Source: Isoetes taiwanensis (lineage: Eukaryota; Streptophyta; Lycopodiopsida; Isoetales; Isoetaceae). From it: DNA of 64,000 nucleotides. Every line of letters starts with the position of its first letter. The first letter of the stretch is position 1. The translations under genes were made by a program, and so were the position numbers. The stretch spans positions 1,777,736 to 1,841,735 of the forward strand of contig JAJEKV010000128.1 in assembly GCA_021234155.1 (NCBI GenBank), in the 5' to 3' direction. Shown here one piece after another: positions 23,536 to 36,356 of the stretch. Under the pieces are notes generated by a model. That model did not search any database. It saw only the letters and a list, made by a program, of their open reading frames with translations, and had not been told where the DNA came from.

Positions 23536-24239
23536 AAAATAATTTGTCCCTCGGCATTAGGGTTAACTAATTGAATACATATAATAAAGTTACTGAATTA
23601 GAAAAATGAAGTTAAGAATATAACATTATCACGTTGAGATTATAGTAATTTGGACAAGTAATACATTTGAAGTTAAAATATCAAAGTACAAGCACTAAAG
23701 GTGCCCGATACAACTTATGATCAAGGGAGTTTAGGACCCGAAGTCCCATGTAAAACATTAAAACGACAAAAATCACACATGTAGACAAAACCAATACGGG
23801 AAAAGTTGGGTCATCGGCAACCCTCTATACAAGGCGGTGACGACTTGTTCATTGGCACCACATAAGCATATACCCGTGGGTTAATAATATGATTAAGTTG
23901 TGGTTGAAGGGACCACCCCTACAAATAAAAAGGAAAGAAATATCTAGAAGGGAATCTATCATGTATGCGGCTTGCAATTCATTGTGGCATAAGGAATGGT
24001 GGAGTTCCGTATAGCGAGGAATGAAGGCATCCTATTTACTAGATGCCTCTCTAGCAATTCAGCGGTCATGTCAACATCAACAATAAACCACGTCCTAGAG
24101 AACACGAAGGTGATCTCATCATCGGTTATTATTATCATATACGATCGTCTACCCCTCTAAAACATGATTCACCGGTTATTGAAGCCTTCAAGCTTACGTA
24201 GGGAGGAGGGGTTGATAGCATCGTTGATGGTACTGACCT

Positions 24240-24420
24240 TGAGATTCCCGCATGAAGTCGGGATAGTGCTTCTCAAGGTCTATCTTCATCACCCGGTAGC
24301 ATCTTCAAGCTGGTAAGTGCTTCCACTTGACCAAGTATTGCAACATTTGAGTCCTTACATTACGTTTGTAAGCTCGATCAAGAAGAGCTTGAGGGCACTA
24401 TTTCGGTTTGCTCTTCGGTC
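24240..24420 (-). pseudogene. Chromodomain-like tail of gypsy integrase
   Basis: The minus strand reads ALLDRAYKRNVRTQMLQYLV then KWKHLPA and, after a one-base shift, EDAT and MKIDLEKHYPDF. The order ILDR...R......LVKWK.LP.EDATW.....L...YP.F is the C-terminal chromodomain of chromovirus integrases. It is known to steer integration to heterochromatin in other chromoviruses. It is degenerate here. Confidence 0.6.
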
Positions 24421-24869
24421 ATTTCTAGGAGGGTAGGGGTATCCAAAACCTCCTCGGATGGGGGTGTGTTGCCGGAAGACTCCGCGGAAAGACCTTGTGG
24501 ATTTTCAAAGCGGGGTGGCAAGTCCAAGCGATATGCCCTGTTCTCCCACACGTTGGTAATCCGAATGGCCCAAAATTTTATCCGGGTGCCAACTTCTTCT
24601 GGTTACCAATTTTAAGCTTGGCTTGTTTTACTTTGATCTTAAGCCAAACCGATTCGCCCACGGAAGATTAGTGGGGTTTGATTGCTTTTGTCACGCTAGA
24701 CTCTTCGACGGCTGCGTGCGGCCAATAAGTAACCTCGAACTTCTTCCACCAAGGCCACGCATTTCTAGAAGGAGTTGTTGAGATACCTCCACTTTAGAAA
24801 GCGAGGATTATGCCGCGGTCCGGAGTAAGACATTGATAGCCATAATTTATCATGAAGGGAGACATTCTA

Positions 24870-25445
24870 GAAGACTCGCTTTAATCTTTGTGGCGAATTC
24901 TACCAAGTAAATATAATCCGCCCATTGTATTGATTTTACTCCATACATAGCTTCTTAGCATATCTTCGATAATACGATTGACCGTTACGTTTGACCATCC
25001 GTGCGAGGATGGTAGGTCGTACTCATGGCAAGCTTGGTGCGGATGGTGGCGAAGAAATCCTTCGAATGCACCGACAAACTTAGGATCCCTATCCGATACA
25101 ATTACTCTCGGCATCAGGTGTAACCTGAAAAATTTCCTTTGCAAAGAGCAGAAATTGTCGAAGGCGATTGTCCGGTGGTGCGACATGGCGGAAGTGAGCC
25201 ATCTTTGATAATTTGTCGACCCACGACCATTAAGGCATCATAGCCACGGAGAGTGCGTGGAAGCCCCACAATGAAATCCATGGTTATGACTTCCCACTTG
25301 GCGTTGGGCACATCCAAAGGTTGCAACTCCCGGGAACTCTTAATTGCTCAGACCTTGGTTTTCAACAAAACGACCACGTTTGATGTACCTAGCAATATCC
25401 TTCTTCATGGAAGGCCAAAAAATAGGCTGGAGCGGATCTTAAAAT
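24870..25445 (-). pseudogene. Gypsy integrase (zinc finger and catalytic core)
   Basis: Minus-strand pieces read PSMKKDIARYIKR (zinc-finger region), LDVPNAKWEVITMDFIVGLP (the core around the first catalytic Asp) and PRVIVSDRDPKFVGAFEGFL (second Asp in DRD). After frame damage come VNRIIEDMLRSYV and neighbouring residues that follow the catalytic Glu. The DDE core order is conserved but the frame is broken at several points. Confidence 0.85.
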
Positions 25446-26053
25446 AAGTTTTCATAAAACCCCATGTCTGCTATAGGGCTGTTGTGTGTATCATGGAGAA
25501 TCGCTTTTCGCACCCACGAAGTATTTGGAACACACAACTTATCTTTTGTAATATAATAAATTGCCCCTCCTTCTTATATGAGCGGAATGCTTCGTTCTAT
25601 TCCAGCCGGGCTTCCTTACCCAAACTTTCCCAAATATTCTGAATTAGGGATCTGTGGCCAAGGTTTGTTCTATTTGCTTCCCAAACTTTGGTGAGTGTGG
25701 AAATGGCATTACAATGGGTCGGGTTATAAAGGGATGGCGTGACAAAGCATCCAACCAACCACATTGTGCTTCCCGGTTTTATATACAATCTTCGAAGTCA
25801 TATTCCTCGAGGAATTCCATCCATCTTCGCCGACGGAGATTCAGATTTGTTTGGGTGGATAGGTAGCGAAGACTTTGATGATCCAGTATCGACTGAAATC
25901 TTCTACCAAGAAGGTAGTGTCTCCAAATCACGAGAAACGCATAACCGCCGGTAACTCGATCATGGGTAGGATATCGCTGCTTTCTGCATCATTCATCTTC
26001 TTTGAATCGTAAGCAACAACTCTCCCCTCCTCGCATTAGAACTCCACCGGTAG

Positions 26054-26960
26054 CTATCTTACTAGCGTGGGGTGGCTCTTGATTATCCTTTTCGGGATCG
26101 GGCAAGGTAAGGACCGGTGCGAGATGTTAAGGCATCCTTGAGCTTCAAAGAAAGAGACTTGGACTTTTGTTCTCCAATGTTCCATCCAATCCTTTACTTT
26201 CTCATGCCTTGTGAGATTAGTAAGAGGTGCGGCAATTGTTGCAAAATCCTTAACAAATTTCCGATAATATCCTGCGAGTCCCAAGAAACTCGGGACCTCA
26301 CAAACATTAGCTGGAATGGGCCAATCCTTTCTTGCTTCTATCTTAGCTGGAGTCTGTAGCAATTCCTTACTTTGAGATAATATGCCCCAAATAGTCTACC
26401 CCGAAGTGGCGAACTTGCATTTAGAGAACTTGGCAAAAGCTGATGGCGCTTTAGCTTTTGCAAAGCTAATCGAAGATGTTGTTCATGTTGCTGCAAGGTT
26501 TTACTATAGATGAGAATGTCATCAAAGAAAATGACAACAAAGTCATCCAAGTATTGGCGGAAGATGTCATTCATCAACCAAGATAAACGTTTAGGGGGCA
26601 TTGGTCAATCCAAAGGCATGACGGTAAATTCATAATGCCCATATCTGGTGCAAAAGCGGACTTATGAATGTCCTCTTCCTTTATCCTTATCGATGGTAGC
26701 CGGGACGCAAATCAATTTTGAGAAATATTTTGCCCCTTGTGGCGGTCCATAAGATCATCCGCCCTAGGCAAAAGCATAGCGATTCTTGATGGTATGCTTA
26801 TTGAGCTGCCTATAATCAATACACATCCTTAAGGAGCCATCTTTCTTCTTGACAAAAAATAATAGCGCCAAAAATGGTGAAGCTCTTGGGTCGAATAAAC
26901 CCCGTGATTCAGTAACTCTTGTAGTTGTTTCTTAAGCTCGCTAACTCACGGAGGGCTCAT
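26054..26960 (-). pseudogene. Gypsy reverse transcriptase and connection to RNase H
   Basis: The minus strand contains [20 protein letters not shown] and [20 protein letters not shown], the catalytic FFDDILIYS box of Ty3/gypsy RT. Further on comes [20 protein letters not shown] with PLTNLT, the connection region before RNase H. The upstream fingers (VR..D.R.LN) are only partly legible. RNase H itself (about 25,500-26,050) is too damaged to place residues. Confidence 0.88.
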
Positions 26961-27119
26961 TGATGCGGACGGCCTTCTTTGGTAGGCTTGGTACCAGTTC
27001 AAGAGTTATCTCACATTCTACCCCTCTACGAAAGGAGGAAGCTTGTGGATCTCATCTGGAAAAAGATCGCTAAATTCTCGAAGAAGGATAGCAATGTTCC
27101 GGTGGTAGCCGTCGATTAC

Positions 27120-27800
27120 TTATACTGGAGTCGACTCAATGGAGGCAAGTTTAATGAGGCAAAGGAGTTCATTCCTGTGTATAGCTTTTTCTAACTGCTT
27201 TATTGACATTGACTGCATAGTGGAATGGAATGAATCACCTTTAATAGTCACACGTGCTCCATTAGCAGCGTTGAAGGTGACCTCCCGTTTCTCACAGTCT
27301 ATGTTGGCTCTGGCAGATGCTAAAAACTCCATTCCCACAATAAGGTCATATTTGCCAATGTCCATTAACTCGGCACCCAAGGCAACTGTGCACTTTTTGC
27401 AACCGTGACAAAAAAGGTTAATACGGCGGCCATGAGTGTGTCTGATCTTACCGCTGGCTAATGTGACTGGCTTAGGTCGGGACCTCAATGTTTCCAGCTG
27501 CAGTGCCTGGGCCATTCTAGGAGAAGCAAAATTATGTGTACTACCCGTGTCCATCAAAATTATGAAGGGCTTACTGTCTACTTGGCCTATTGTAGAAATA
27601 ACAGAAGGCTGACTTTCAGCGTTGCCTGTTTCTATAGCGGCAAGAATATGAGACGCACCATGAATGTACTCGGGAGCCTCGTCTTCCGCAGCAAGATTGG
27701 ACTCCAAATCTTCCCAATCCAGTCGGCCATGGCGGTTGAAGCGTCTGCGTGGCGTCTGGACAATTACGCATGAAGTGTCCGGGGCCTCATGCACCGTAGC
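27120..27800 (-). pseudogene. Gypsy aspartic protease and gag zinc knuckle
   Basis: An open frame of about 300 codons on the minus strand (27,120-28,043) contains PFIILMDTGSTHNFAS, the DTG active site of a retropepsin-like protease, and later YDLIVGMEFLA, the typical hydrophobic-G partner motif. In another frame around 27,745-27,795 a zinc knuckle can be read as CYGA, stop, GPGHFMRNCP. It is CCHC-like with the second Cys replaced. Confidence 0.82.
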
Positions 27801-28149
27801 ATGCCTTATCTCGGCGGAGCTGTTCTCCGCCTCCTTAGGGATGGGGTAAGAGGCCCCGAACTTCCTTACCGCATTGTTACGCTTGTGCGGGCGTGTTAAA
27901 GGCGACTTTCTTCTCGGGCGGCCATAAGAATTAATGTGAGAGGGCCCCGACTTGGCGAAGCGGGGGTTTGTAAGGTGTGGACTACCGTGGTCGCGAGTAA
28001 GGAAGCGGTCGCGGATCTTGGCTCCTTGGCGTGTCTTCCTCAAGGCTTAATGCCTTAGCTTCGCCCTCACTCATCGACTTTGGGTCGATGGCCTTGACCA
28101 TTCGTTTAATGGATGGGGCCAACCCTTCAATGTAGCCCCTCGCTCTTTT

Positions 28150-28920
28150 CTCATTCATTCCCCGCGCATTACAACCTCAAACGCATGAATTCGTCGGTGT
28201 AGGCCTGCACGGACATGCTCTTACATTCCAACCCGTAGAAGGTCTCAATCTGTTGGCATTTGTGCGCCGCTGCGAGGCACGAATAATGCGATTTAAAAGC
28301 CTTAGCAAACTTCCCGAACTTGCATCTGCTCCTATCCGGTGTTTAGCTCGGGCGTAACCCCTTCCACCAAACACGGCAGCCGGTAAGGTTCGTGGTGGCG
28401 ACCTTCCTCAGTATCTTTCTCAGATCATTCCATAGGACTTCCAATTCCTTCATCTCGTCCAACCAAGATTCCGTGATTCAAGCCTCCTCTCGATTTCCCA
28501 TCAAACCGAGCCAACTTAGGTTCTTCCATATACTAGTGATAGTTTGGATCAACGGTTTTTGGTATTCCTTATCCTTACGCCTTTGAATGGTCACCATGCG
28601 ATAGCGAGGACCCCGAAGAACCCGAAGTGGTTGAATGTGAGGAAGCGGCGCTATCCTTAGAGGAACTTTGATGACGCTTAGCATGAGTCCTTCTAAATGC
28701 AGTGCCGGGGTTAGCTCTGGGAGGAGATGGCTGTTGTGCGCGTGTGGGCTCAACGGGCGCGGAGGTAATTCCGGTCCGTCCTCAGTATGTGGTGGATGGA
28801 TTGGTATGCAACACATAAGCCCCAGAACTTCGCCCGAAGTTGCCTTTTTCATTAACATCAATTCCTCAGGTTGGGGGTGAGCCCCTGGCGTTCGAGGGTG
28901 TTTGCCAAGCGGCGTTACAT
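28150..28920 (-). pseudogene. Gypsy gag (capsid region)
   Basis: Lying directly upstream of the zinc knuckle on the minus strand, this block carries gag-like pieces in several frames. Examples are MKELEV, KFGKFAKAFKSHY and QIETFYGLECKSMSVQAYTD, then EFMRLRL. The Q....ETF.L.....SV..Y...F..L run is the usual end of a Retrotrans_gag domain. Frame changes are frequent. Confidence 0.65.
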
Positions 28921-31900
28921 TACCGATCTATAGGAATCATTCATGAATATATAAGCAGATTTACATTAATGTACAATCCTTTTTAAAGTTAATCGAAACA
29001 AAAGTATATACAAAGCAGAAGACAATATTTGTATTTCATTCAAGTTGATTATAACAACGGGTTGATTGATACATGGATTGAGACAAAAGTAGGTATGATA
29101 CAATGGGAACTTTTAAAGTTCTACTTGCACACAGCGTAACCACAACAACGAAAACACAACGGAAGAGACCAAGCCTAGGGGTTGGCGAAGGGGTACAGGA
29201 TCGCGTGAAGCGGGTACTCTCCCGTACAGCTCGGACGAGTTTATAGCGTGCCGGGCTTGGACAATGATTGCTTGGTACTCCCATGTTGGGTGATAATCGG
29301 AAGGTTAAAGAGCCCAGATCGATAAAAGAGTTGCCAAAGATGGTCGTTGGCGTCCTCGAAGGCTTCATGCCCGGTCATATTCAATAGTCCTGTGCGGCGG
29401 ATAGGGTCATCTTCGAGGATCCTCGGCTTCGATCCCCGAGGATGTTAACTATCTCCACCCTTTATCGGGTCGTAGGGTTCTCGGTGGCGGTGGTTCGATG
29501 TCAACGCCTCCTCCCACGGATATTCACCATATCTCTGGCCATAGTCTTGATCCGGTGGTCCGGGATCGTCCCTCCTAACCATATCGGTGATTCTTTCCTC
29601 ATACTCCCAAATGGTTTCCTCTGCAACATAGTTGGAGTGAATAGAGAACATTTTGTAATTCCACTATACCCTAAACTTTAATGCTTTGGAAGAGGGTGTC
29701 ATAAAAAGAACAATTTAGTTATACTCATCAAGAAAACTTTGTATTTAATAAGTAGATAAGGTACACCATTTTTCAATATGGTTTAAACAATTGCCAATCC
29801 AAAATCTCATAAATACATGTGTATATATATATATAACAAAATTTATATAGCACCCTTAGTTCGGGAACTAGGCCCTGCCTCTTTATCCTTAGCCCTAGGA
29901 GGTGGTGGAGGCGGTCGGTGTCGCAGCAGAGCTACCCCGGGGGTCCACTTTGGGGCCGCAATAGATGCAACAACCTCAGGTGGATAGGCAACGGCCAATG
30001 GGGCTGCCGTGAGGGAGCTTCATGCCCATCAAGGCGCAATATCCGGCCCAAGGCCGTAAGGGCAAGATCCGTCAGACGCAGTACATACGTAAACGCACGA
30101 TAGGGAAGCTCTTGTGGTGGGCGAAGTGTAGAAAAGTGCACGGAGGGCCCCACCATGAAGCTTCGACCTCGGCCCTAAATCTCGGCCTATGAAGAGGACT
30201 TGTCCGGTGATTTGAAGGCCGACAAAAAGGGTGAGGTGGTTACCCAAAGACCTTCCCTTGCGGAGTCTCGATGCGCCACTTCCTTATCCAAGTCCATGGG
30301 GACTTCTTCCTCCTTGAGCTCCTGTTGCTCCTCCTTCTTATGCGCGAGGTTATGATATAAATCCTCACCCTCATCATCCGAAGTGGAGGGAACCTCGACC
30401 ATATTAATGTTTGGGACGAGGTCCCATAGCCGGAAGGAGCATCCGGGTGCAGGTTGCGCGGCCGGTTCCCGCATCACGGTCAGTAAGATCGTAATAGAGT
30501 CTCCGTCGGCTCTAGGGTCTCCGACAGGCCCAGGCGTGGTGCACCTCCTGAGGAAGCTTCGGTAGAAGTGAAGTCGATGAAATCATCCATACAATACTCC
30601 GCAAGCTCGTAAAAGTACATGGTCTTTTGGGCTTTGCGTCGAATCCCGCCACCACGTGATACGCCCGGATAATATCATCCAAGAGAAGGTATTCACGCCC
30701 TTGGTGATAAATAATGGAAAGGCCGTCTAACCCCCGACAAGCCTATAGATTGGTCACGTAGCGGTGGTAGCTCCTCTGCTAGCTCTTTCCAATGGGCAAA
30801 GTCGCCCATTCCTATATGCTTCGTCATCCCCCTCCTCGGAGGATTCCGGCAGCTTGCCCTTCTCTGCCCGGCAAGGTTTCATCCTCAACGTATTGGTCCA
30901 TGAGGATGGCTAGGCGAAAGTAGCTTCGGATATTGCCCCCTCATCTTTGGACCTTTGGTAGGTGTTTACCCCATCGAAAGTTTCCCCTTCAAGGCGTCAT
31001 AAGCATGTGTGTGTCCCGCCTAGCATCTGCCGAACTATCTCCAGCTCCAAATACAAGTGGGGAGGATCCCCAGGAGGAATACATGTGAGGAAGCATTTCC
31101 TCCATGTAAAAGTCAAGGAATCCGGGCGTGAGTGGGATGCTTGCTACATGTTGGCAAGGAGATCTATCGTTGGCATAGCAAAGGTCTTGCAGGTCGAAGG
31201 GAACCACATGGATCCCATTTCTCTCCATCAAGGTACCGAGGTGACAAGGGGTGGGCAGCCATGGCGCTAGAAGGGAGGAGAGGAAAAGAAGCGTTTAAAA
31301 TAACCTTGGTCCCTTTTAAACCCTCTTAATAAAGCCGACGTCGGCATTTTTATTTTAAATTTAACATAAAAACATTAAACTTTTAATTCAAAATAAAAGC
31401 TTTTTTATTAATTATTAATTAAAAAAAAAAATGTGTACAAATGCGGATCCCCTAAAGTAGGCTAAGGTTGCTCCCCGTATCCCTACGGGCGAGGGCTAAA
31501 TCCTTAGGCATTATGGTGACCTCTTTATGGATAGCGAAAGGTTGGCATCACCAAAAAGTGCTACCAAGTAGGCCAGTGACCTCTTTGGAGCCAAAATTGC
31601 AAAGATCCGGAACGGAGGTCTTAATTTGGAATTGCGTCGCGATCTCCCTTCGCATCGCTCTGAAAGGCAAATTTTCCCTCGGAAGGTCCGTGGATTCACT
31701 GAAACTTGCGGATCTCCCGCGAATGCCACGGTGCCGGGTCGGAACCGATGACTCATTGCGGCCCGGTGCCCGGCGATGTTGGCACCGTCTTAGCCCCAAA
31801 GCCAGGCGGGAGTTATCCACTTCGCGCCTCCCGGCTTGAGCTGGTCTTCTTCCCCAAAAGCCGAAGGCAGTCTTTAACTTATCCTTGTATTGGATCAGCC

Positions 31901-33372
31901 GCCTTATGGCAACTCCTTCCTCCGGGCTTAGCGGCCGGATCGGCCGGTTTTGGGTTCGAGCCACTTCGGATGCACCTCCTCCCCGTTGGTCCCGTGCCGA
32001 TCTTGTCGGTCCCGCTCCTCTTGCTCCAACTTCGCGCTCTTCCCGAGGCTCTCCTTAGGTCTTCTTGGATCTGAGCAAAAAGTTGGGCTCTGCGTAACGA
32101 CGATTAAGTTCAGGGTACCTTAATGGCCGAAGACCCATATCTATACGAATAGTTGTCGGATAGTCTATGCCGATGGGGATTTCTCCCGGACAAAAGGCTG
32201 TTGGAACCCTCATGCCATTGGTATGGGGAACCTCAATAGCTCTACGCCATCGATGGCCAACAAAAGCCGTCCCAGGAAATCGCGGTACTCCCTACCCGGG
32301 CCTCTTTGTCACCAATCTCAATCCCGGTGGGTCGTCTTCCTGGCAAAACCCCTAATCCGTCGGCCTAAAGATCGACATCTTCCTCCTCGGTATGGCCTTC
32401 TGTTCGGGAGGATAAAATTTGATGAGCATCATTACCATATCGGGTTGCTCAACAAGGGTATATGGGGCTGGCGTGGGATTCAGCGGATGAGGAATGGCTC
32501 GAGAAGTGATAGGCGGGATATGGAATCCTATCGTTGTTCTCAAACCTATTGACCAGCTCATCCAACAAGATGTCGATGAGGGCTGGGTCGAGGCCATGTG
32601 CTTAGCAATCATGGCGTAGATCTCCACGATGCTCATGGTGGTTGGATCACGGGCGCTCTTGGTGATGGCCATAGGGGAATAGTGAGGCGCCGTGAAAGAG
32701 GATGGCAAGGGGCGCTAAGATGCACAAAGGCACAAGGGCAGAGAGCAAGGTCTGGTCAGGGCGGCGATGGCGAGGGCTGCTCAGGCGGTTGGACGCGAGC
32801 AAAGCAAAAAGCAAATGGCGAAATGGTTTGTTAAGCGGCCAATTAACTTTTAAAATTTCAAAAATTTTTCTTATTAACTTCAAAATTTTATTATTAAAAA
32901 ATATCGGGCTGAAATCTGGCGCCACATAATGGCGCCGATGGCATTATACCGGCTACGCCGACCGGTGTCGTCGAAATGCAAAGCGGCGCCCGAGTTGACT
33001 GGGCGGGCCCGCTTGACTCGAAGTCGGCCGGGTCGGCGTGACATTTGGTAACCGAACTCGGCTAAGCGACAAAAAGCAAAGCGGCGCAGGAAGTTCATTT
33101 TGGGCCTGCCCTTGACCATTTTAAGCCTAGAGTTGATTGTTTAGGGGTAACTTCGAAATGCGCCCAATCAATGGAGCCATCATCTTGGTCATTTGAGCTA
33201 CCATCGGCACCTGCTAGGCCTCAATCTTGGCCCCTCCACTTCAAGGCTACAATTTCTTAACTTAACCTAACACCAAGCCAAACAACAAAGAGAACTAACG
33301 ACACATTGACTTAGCCTCCTCTAACTACCCGTACTACGAGTTAGTGTTTGGCGGTGCTATGATTTCGAGCAA
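28921..33372 (-). other. Unexplained accessory region between PBS and gag of the gypsy element
   Basis: About 4.4 kb that standard gypsy genes do not explain. On the minus strand three GC-rich blocks (about 33,000-31,450, 31,290-29,880, 29,660-29,045) are separated by AT-rich gaps (31,330-31,440, 29,690-29,870, 28,920-29,045). Protein-like pieces include MGLRPLRYPELNRRYAEPNF, LEGETFDGVNTYQRSKDEGA, then ISEATFA, and MYFYELAEYCMDDFIDFTST, none recognised. A pyrimidine tract ending TTCTAG precedes the second block, so it may be exon-intron structured. It could be an additional ORF of this element family, captured host sequence or a nested insertion. Confidence 0.5.
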
Positions 33373-33395
33373 CCGAAATCGCGGCTCTGATACCA
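33373..33395 (-). other. Primer binding site (initiator Met-tRNA) of the gypsy element
   Basis: The minus strand reads TGGTATCAGAGCCGCGAT immediately inside the right LTR. The first 12 bases are the standard complement of plant initiator methionine tRNA 3' end. This sets the element's orientation as minus. Confidence 0.92.
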
Positions 33396-34991
33396 TGGCG
33401 ACGCTCCGGAATATATCGGCCCTCGGACGTATACATGTCGAGGGACTTTCCCCTCCCATGGCAATCATCTCACCATGAGAGGGCCCTCGAATTCTATTTC
33501 GGTCCATCTATGAAATGAGGCCCGAAAGAAGGACACGAAGGGGTCATTCATTCGCCCTTCCCGATTGGGACTCCTACGTCGGCGGAAGCATGAATACAAG
33601 GGTTAGCACACGGCATGAATATACATAAATAACCACCCACGAAGGGTGGCGCATCCATCAAAATACCAGCGGCATAGAATATGCATCTAATCCTAAGAAA
33701 ACACCCAAACCCGAGGTTCTACCCGGCTCGGACTCCCATGAGGGATCGACCATTTCTGGCGGGCCTCAGAAATCAGCCGGTAGGAGTCTTGGCATGGCGT
33801 TGGCTGGCGTAGAGAACATTGGCTAGGGTTGTCCACTCCATCGCCCCCTTGTGCACACTTTGCGGATGGGTCAATTCACGCTATGGCTTCGCTATAGCCT
33901 TGGGAGAGCAGGGTTCAAGGTATCACCACGTGAGCCTACTCGGGTTCATGGCGCTGGTCCGATGAGGCGGATGGGGGAAGCGTCCCCTTCGAGGAATCAC
34001 GGTGGTTCCATGGGTGAGCTAGAGAATACGCGTGCGCATCGGCGACCCCGCATCCGTGCAGACTTACTCACCCTAAATCTACTCAAAGTGCAAGGTGCTC
34101 CATACGGATCACACCTCTACACCCGGGAGTGTGGAGACCCATACCCGGCCCCTACGTGACCGGCTATCGGGCCTAGCCCTTTGTAGGAGTCTCGGGAGCC
34201 TTGTATGCTCGTGCAAGACCCCACCCCTCATGTCCTGCTTGTGTTCCTTATGCGGTGCTAAGCGGACCATAGCATCTAGGACCGGTGGGCTCTTGTGCAC
34301 GCGGCGCCCAATTAATGGGACTCTAAGGGGCTATCTAGGAGCATACTACAATACGGTTCGGAGGTCTCTACCCCCCCTTAATCCCCGTTTAGTCGGACTA
34401 AACAAAGAGCTAACAATCCATCCTTTGGAGTAGAAACCATAATTGAATATAAAGAGTACTTGCTTGTACAAACAAAGGGTTAGTTTCTATGATTGAATTA
34501 CAAAGAGAACAGAGAAAAGCGGACACAACCAAGTGTTAACTAGAATTCATATAGCCACCTACACAGATTACGGCTGGACTCATTCCATGGGGCCTCCATC
34601 TCGGCGGTTGAAGATTCGGGTGGTGGAAGGGGCGGCGGTATGGTGGTTCTCTGCGGTGATTGATGGCGCTCGCCTCTCGGCCTTCCTTGGTCGATCTTTG
34701 AGTCAATCCCGGGGATAGGGTCAAGTTGGCATCCAAACTTGGCAACCCCCATCTTTGCCAATCGATTAGGCGGTGGCGCCTTCCCAATTGGTAATTATCC
34801 TAATTTCCTAGGTTATAGGTTATTATTATTAATGTGTTAAATTAGCATAACTAATTTAATCCTTTGTAAGGTAACCCCCTAGGTTGCAATTAAGTTCCCA
34901 TACCCCCATGGTAGCGTACCTTTAGGGAGTGACGTGCTTGTATTTGTACGTGTCCCGTATAGTAGACCGTATAAATATGTGGAACGTCACA
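33396..34991 (-). repeat. Gypsy LTR (right copy; 5' LTR of the element)
   Basis: Starts TGGCGACGCTCC (a change from TGTGACGCTCC in the other copy) and ends GGAACGTCACA. Length is 1,596 bp against 1,599 bp for the left copy. It is followed directly by the ACAGT target duplication. Confidence 0.92.
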
Positions 34992-36356
34992 ACAGTCAGG
35001 ACGGAACAATATATTAATTAACAGAGGTACACTGATCACCGTTCTAAATGTTTGTTCTAAGCTAGCAAGCTTAGCAGAAGGAAAATTTGTCCATGTCAGC
35101 ATACTAGATGGTGTCTTCAAGTTGGATGTTGTTGTAATACGGATGTCATTAGCATTAACATGTGTAGTGTGTGTGTCCGACATTAAATTGCCACAGAAAG
35201 ATGTGGTGGCATGAAATGTCATGGTTGTTGTATTGGCTAAACATGGGCATGAAATCAAGGCAAATAATACAACAAGGGATAAGGCCAAACAAAGTTTCAT
35301 TCGTTACAGTTCCTAATACATATACCTGCCCTAGTGCCCTTATGAAGGCGCAACTCCTATCGACATGCTCCCTTCAACATGTACGGGAGCTATGTCAGTG
35401 TGGAAGATGCAGAAAGGATGTTCTTGAAACTTCGGCATAAAAACATGGCCACTTGGAATACTATGCTTTCAATAAACATTCAAAATGGGGATGGGAAGGA
35501 AGCTCGAGAAGGAAGCCCTTAATATCTTTTACACAATACGGCAAAATGGCCTAGACCTAGATGTGCTGACATTCCTTAGTATTATTGATGCATGCACAAC
35601 CTTGAATAAAGGTATGCACAACCTTGAATAAAGGCAAACTGGTACATGCAAGAGCAATGAAGGCTCTTCTTCACCTATATGGTAAACATGGAAGTCTAGA
35701 ATATGCTTCAAAATTATTTAACACCATGCACAAACACAACATAGTCTCGTGGAACAACACAATGTAGTCTCATGGAACTCCATCTTATCATGGAACTGCA
35801 TCCTAATGCCAGATGTAGGAAAACTGATATTTTGTTTTTGAGACAAATGTAGCATGAGAAGGTAATGCCAAACAAGATTATTTTCATTAACTTGTTCGAG
35901 CCTTGGTTCTATGGCTGAAGGAAATGTTCTCCATGCCAAGACTATTATGCGTGTGAGTTAGATGTTGTTGGGGGAACTGCACTAATTAGCATGTACGCTA
36001 AGTGTGGAAATTTAGAAAGTGCATGCAACGCATTCAATAGAATGCAACAAAGAAATGTAATAACATGGACCTCATAATTGTTGCATGTTCTCAGAATGAG
36101 CATAGTAGTCAAGTCTTTCAGCTGTTTCAAGAAATGCATCAGCAACTATTACTTTTACAACTATTTTGAACACATGTTTTGATGCATCAGATTTAGCACT
36201 AAGTAGATTAATTCATGCACATGCAGTCATTGCTAGTTATTAGTCAAGTCTTTCTCCCTGCAAGCAGAATGGCAAAACATGCTTAGCGCAATTTTTAGTT
36301 GATTATTAATAGCATGAATTCATGCCTTGCTAGCATGGATTCATACCAGGCATGAT

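Larger units (their letters stand above)
21923..34991 (-). mobile_element. Ty3/gypsy chromovirus-like LTR retrotransposon (13.07 kb)
   Basis: The element has two LTRs of about 1.6 kb, a 5-bp target duplication, a PBS inside the right LTR, a purine tract inside the left LTR, and gag-PR-RT-RNase H-IN on the minus strand in that order. IN follows RT, which makes it gypsy-type. A degenerate chromodomain-like stretch after IN suggests a chromovirus. It lies inside a PPR gene. Coding frames are broken throughout, but many breaks sit at CG, CAG or CTG sites where the two LTRs also disagree. About 4.4 kb between PBS and gag is not explained by standard genes. Confidence 0.93.
21659..36170 (+). pseudogene. 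PPR (PLS-type) protein pseudogene split by a gypsy element
   Basis: The 5' part starts at ATG 21,659 and reads into the motif CTKCGNVSYAQEVFDRI followed by SWNIIVAAT, then stops at the retrotransposon border (21,922). The sequence resumes at 34,992 with TVLNVCSKLASLAEGKFVH. Later pieces are GIRPNKVSFVTV, AERMFLKLRHKNMATWNTML, LDVLTFLSIIDACTTLNKG, KLVHARAMKALLHLYGKHGS, then EYASKLFNTM, and SMYAKCGNLESACNAFNRM with NVITWTS. The YxKCGx...A..F..M...N...WN rhythm is diagnostic of plant PLS-class pentatricopeptide repeat proteins, normally organellar RNA-editing or processing factors. Many stops and frame changes are present, among them a 22-bp tandem duplication near 35,593-35,636. No E/DYW C-terminus is seen. 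It was probably already decayed, or was killed by the insertion. Confidence 0.8.

Noticed and set aside
34890-35300. Minus-strand 136-codon frame starting with a signal-peptide-like MKLCLALSLVVLFALISC
   Set aside because: It is antisense to the PPR relic and runs across the LTR and target duplication into the transposon, so it cannot be an old gene; the hydrophobic start is the reverse of PPR codons.
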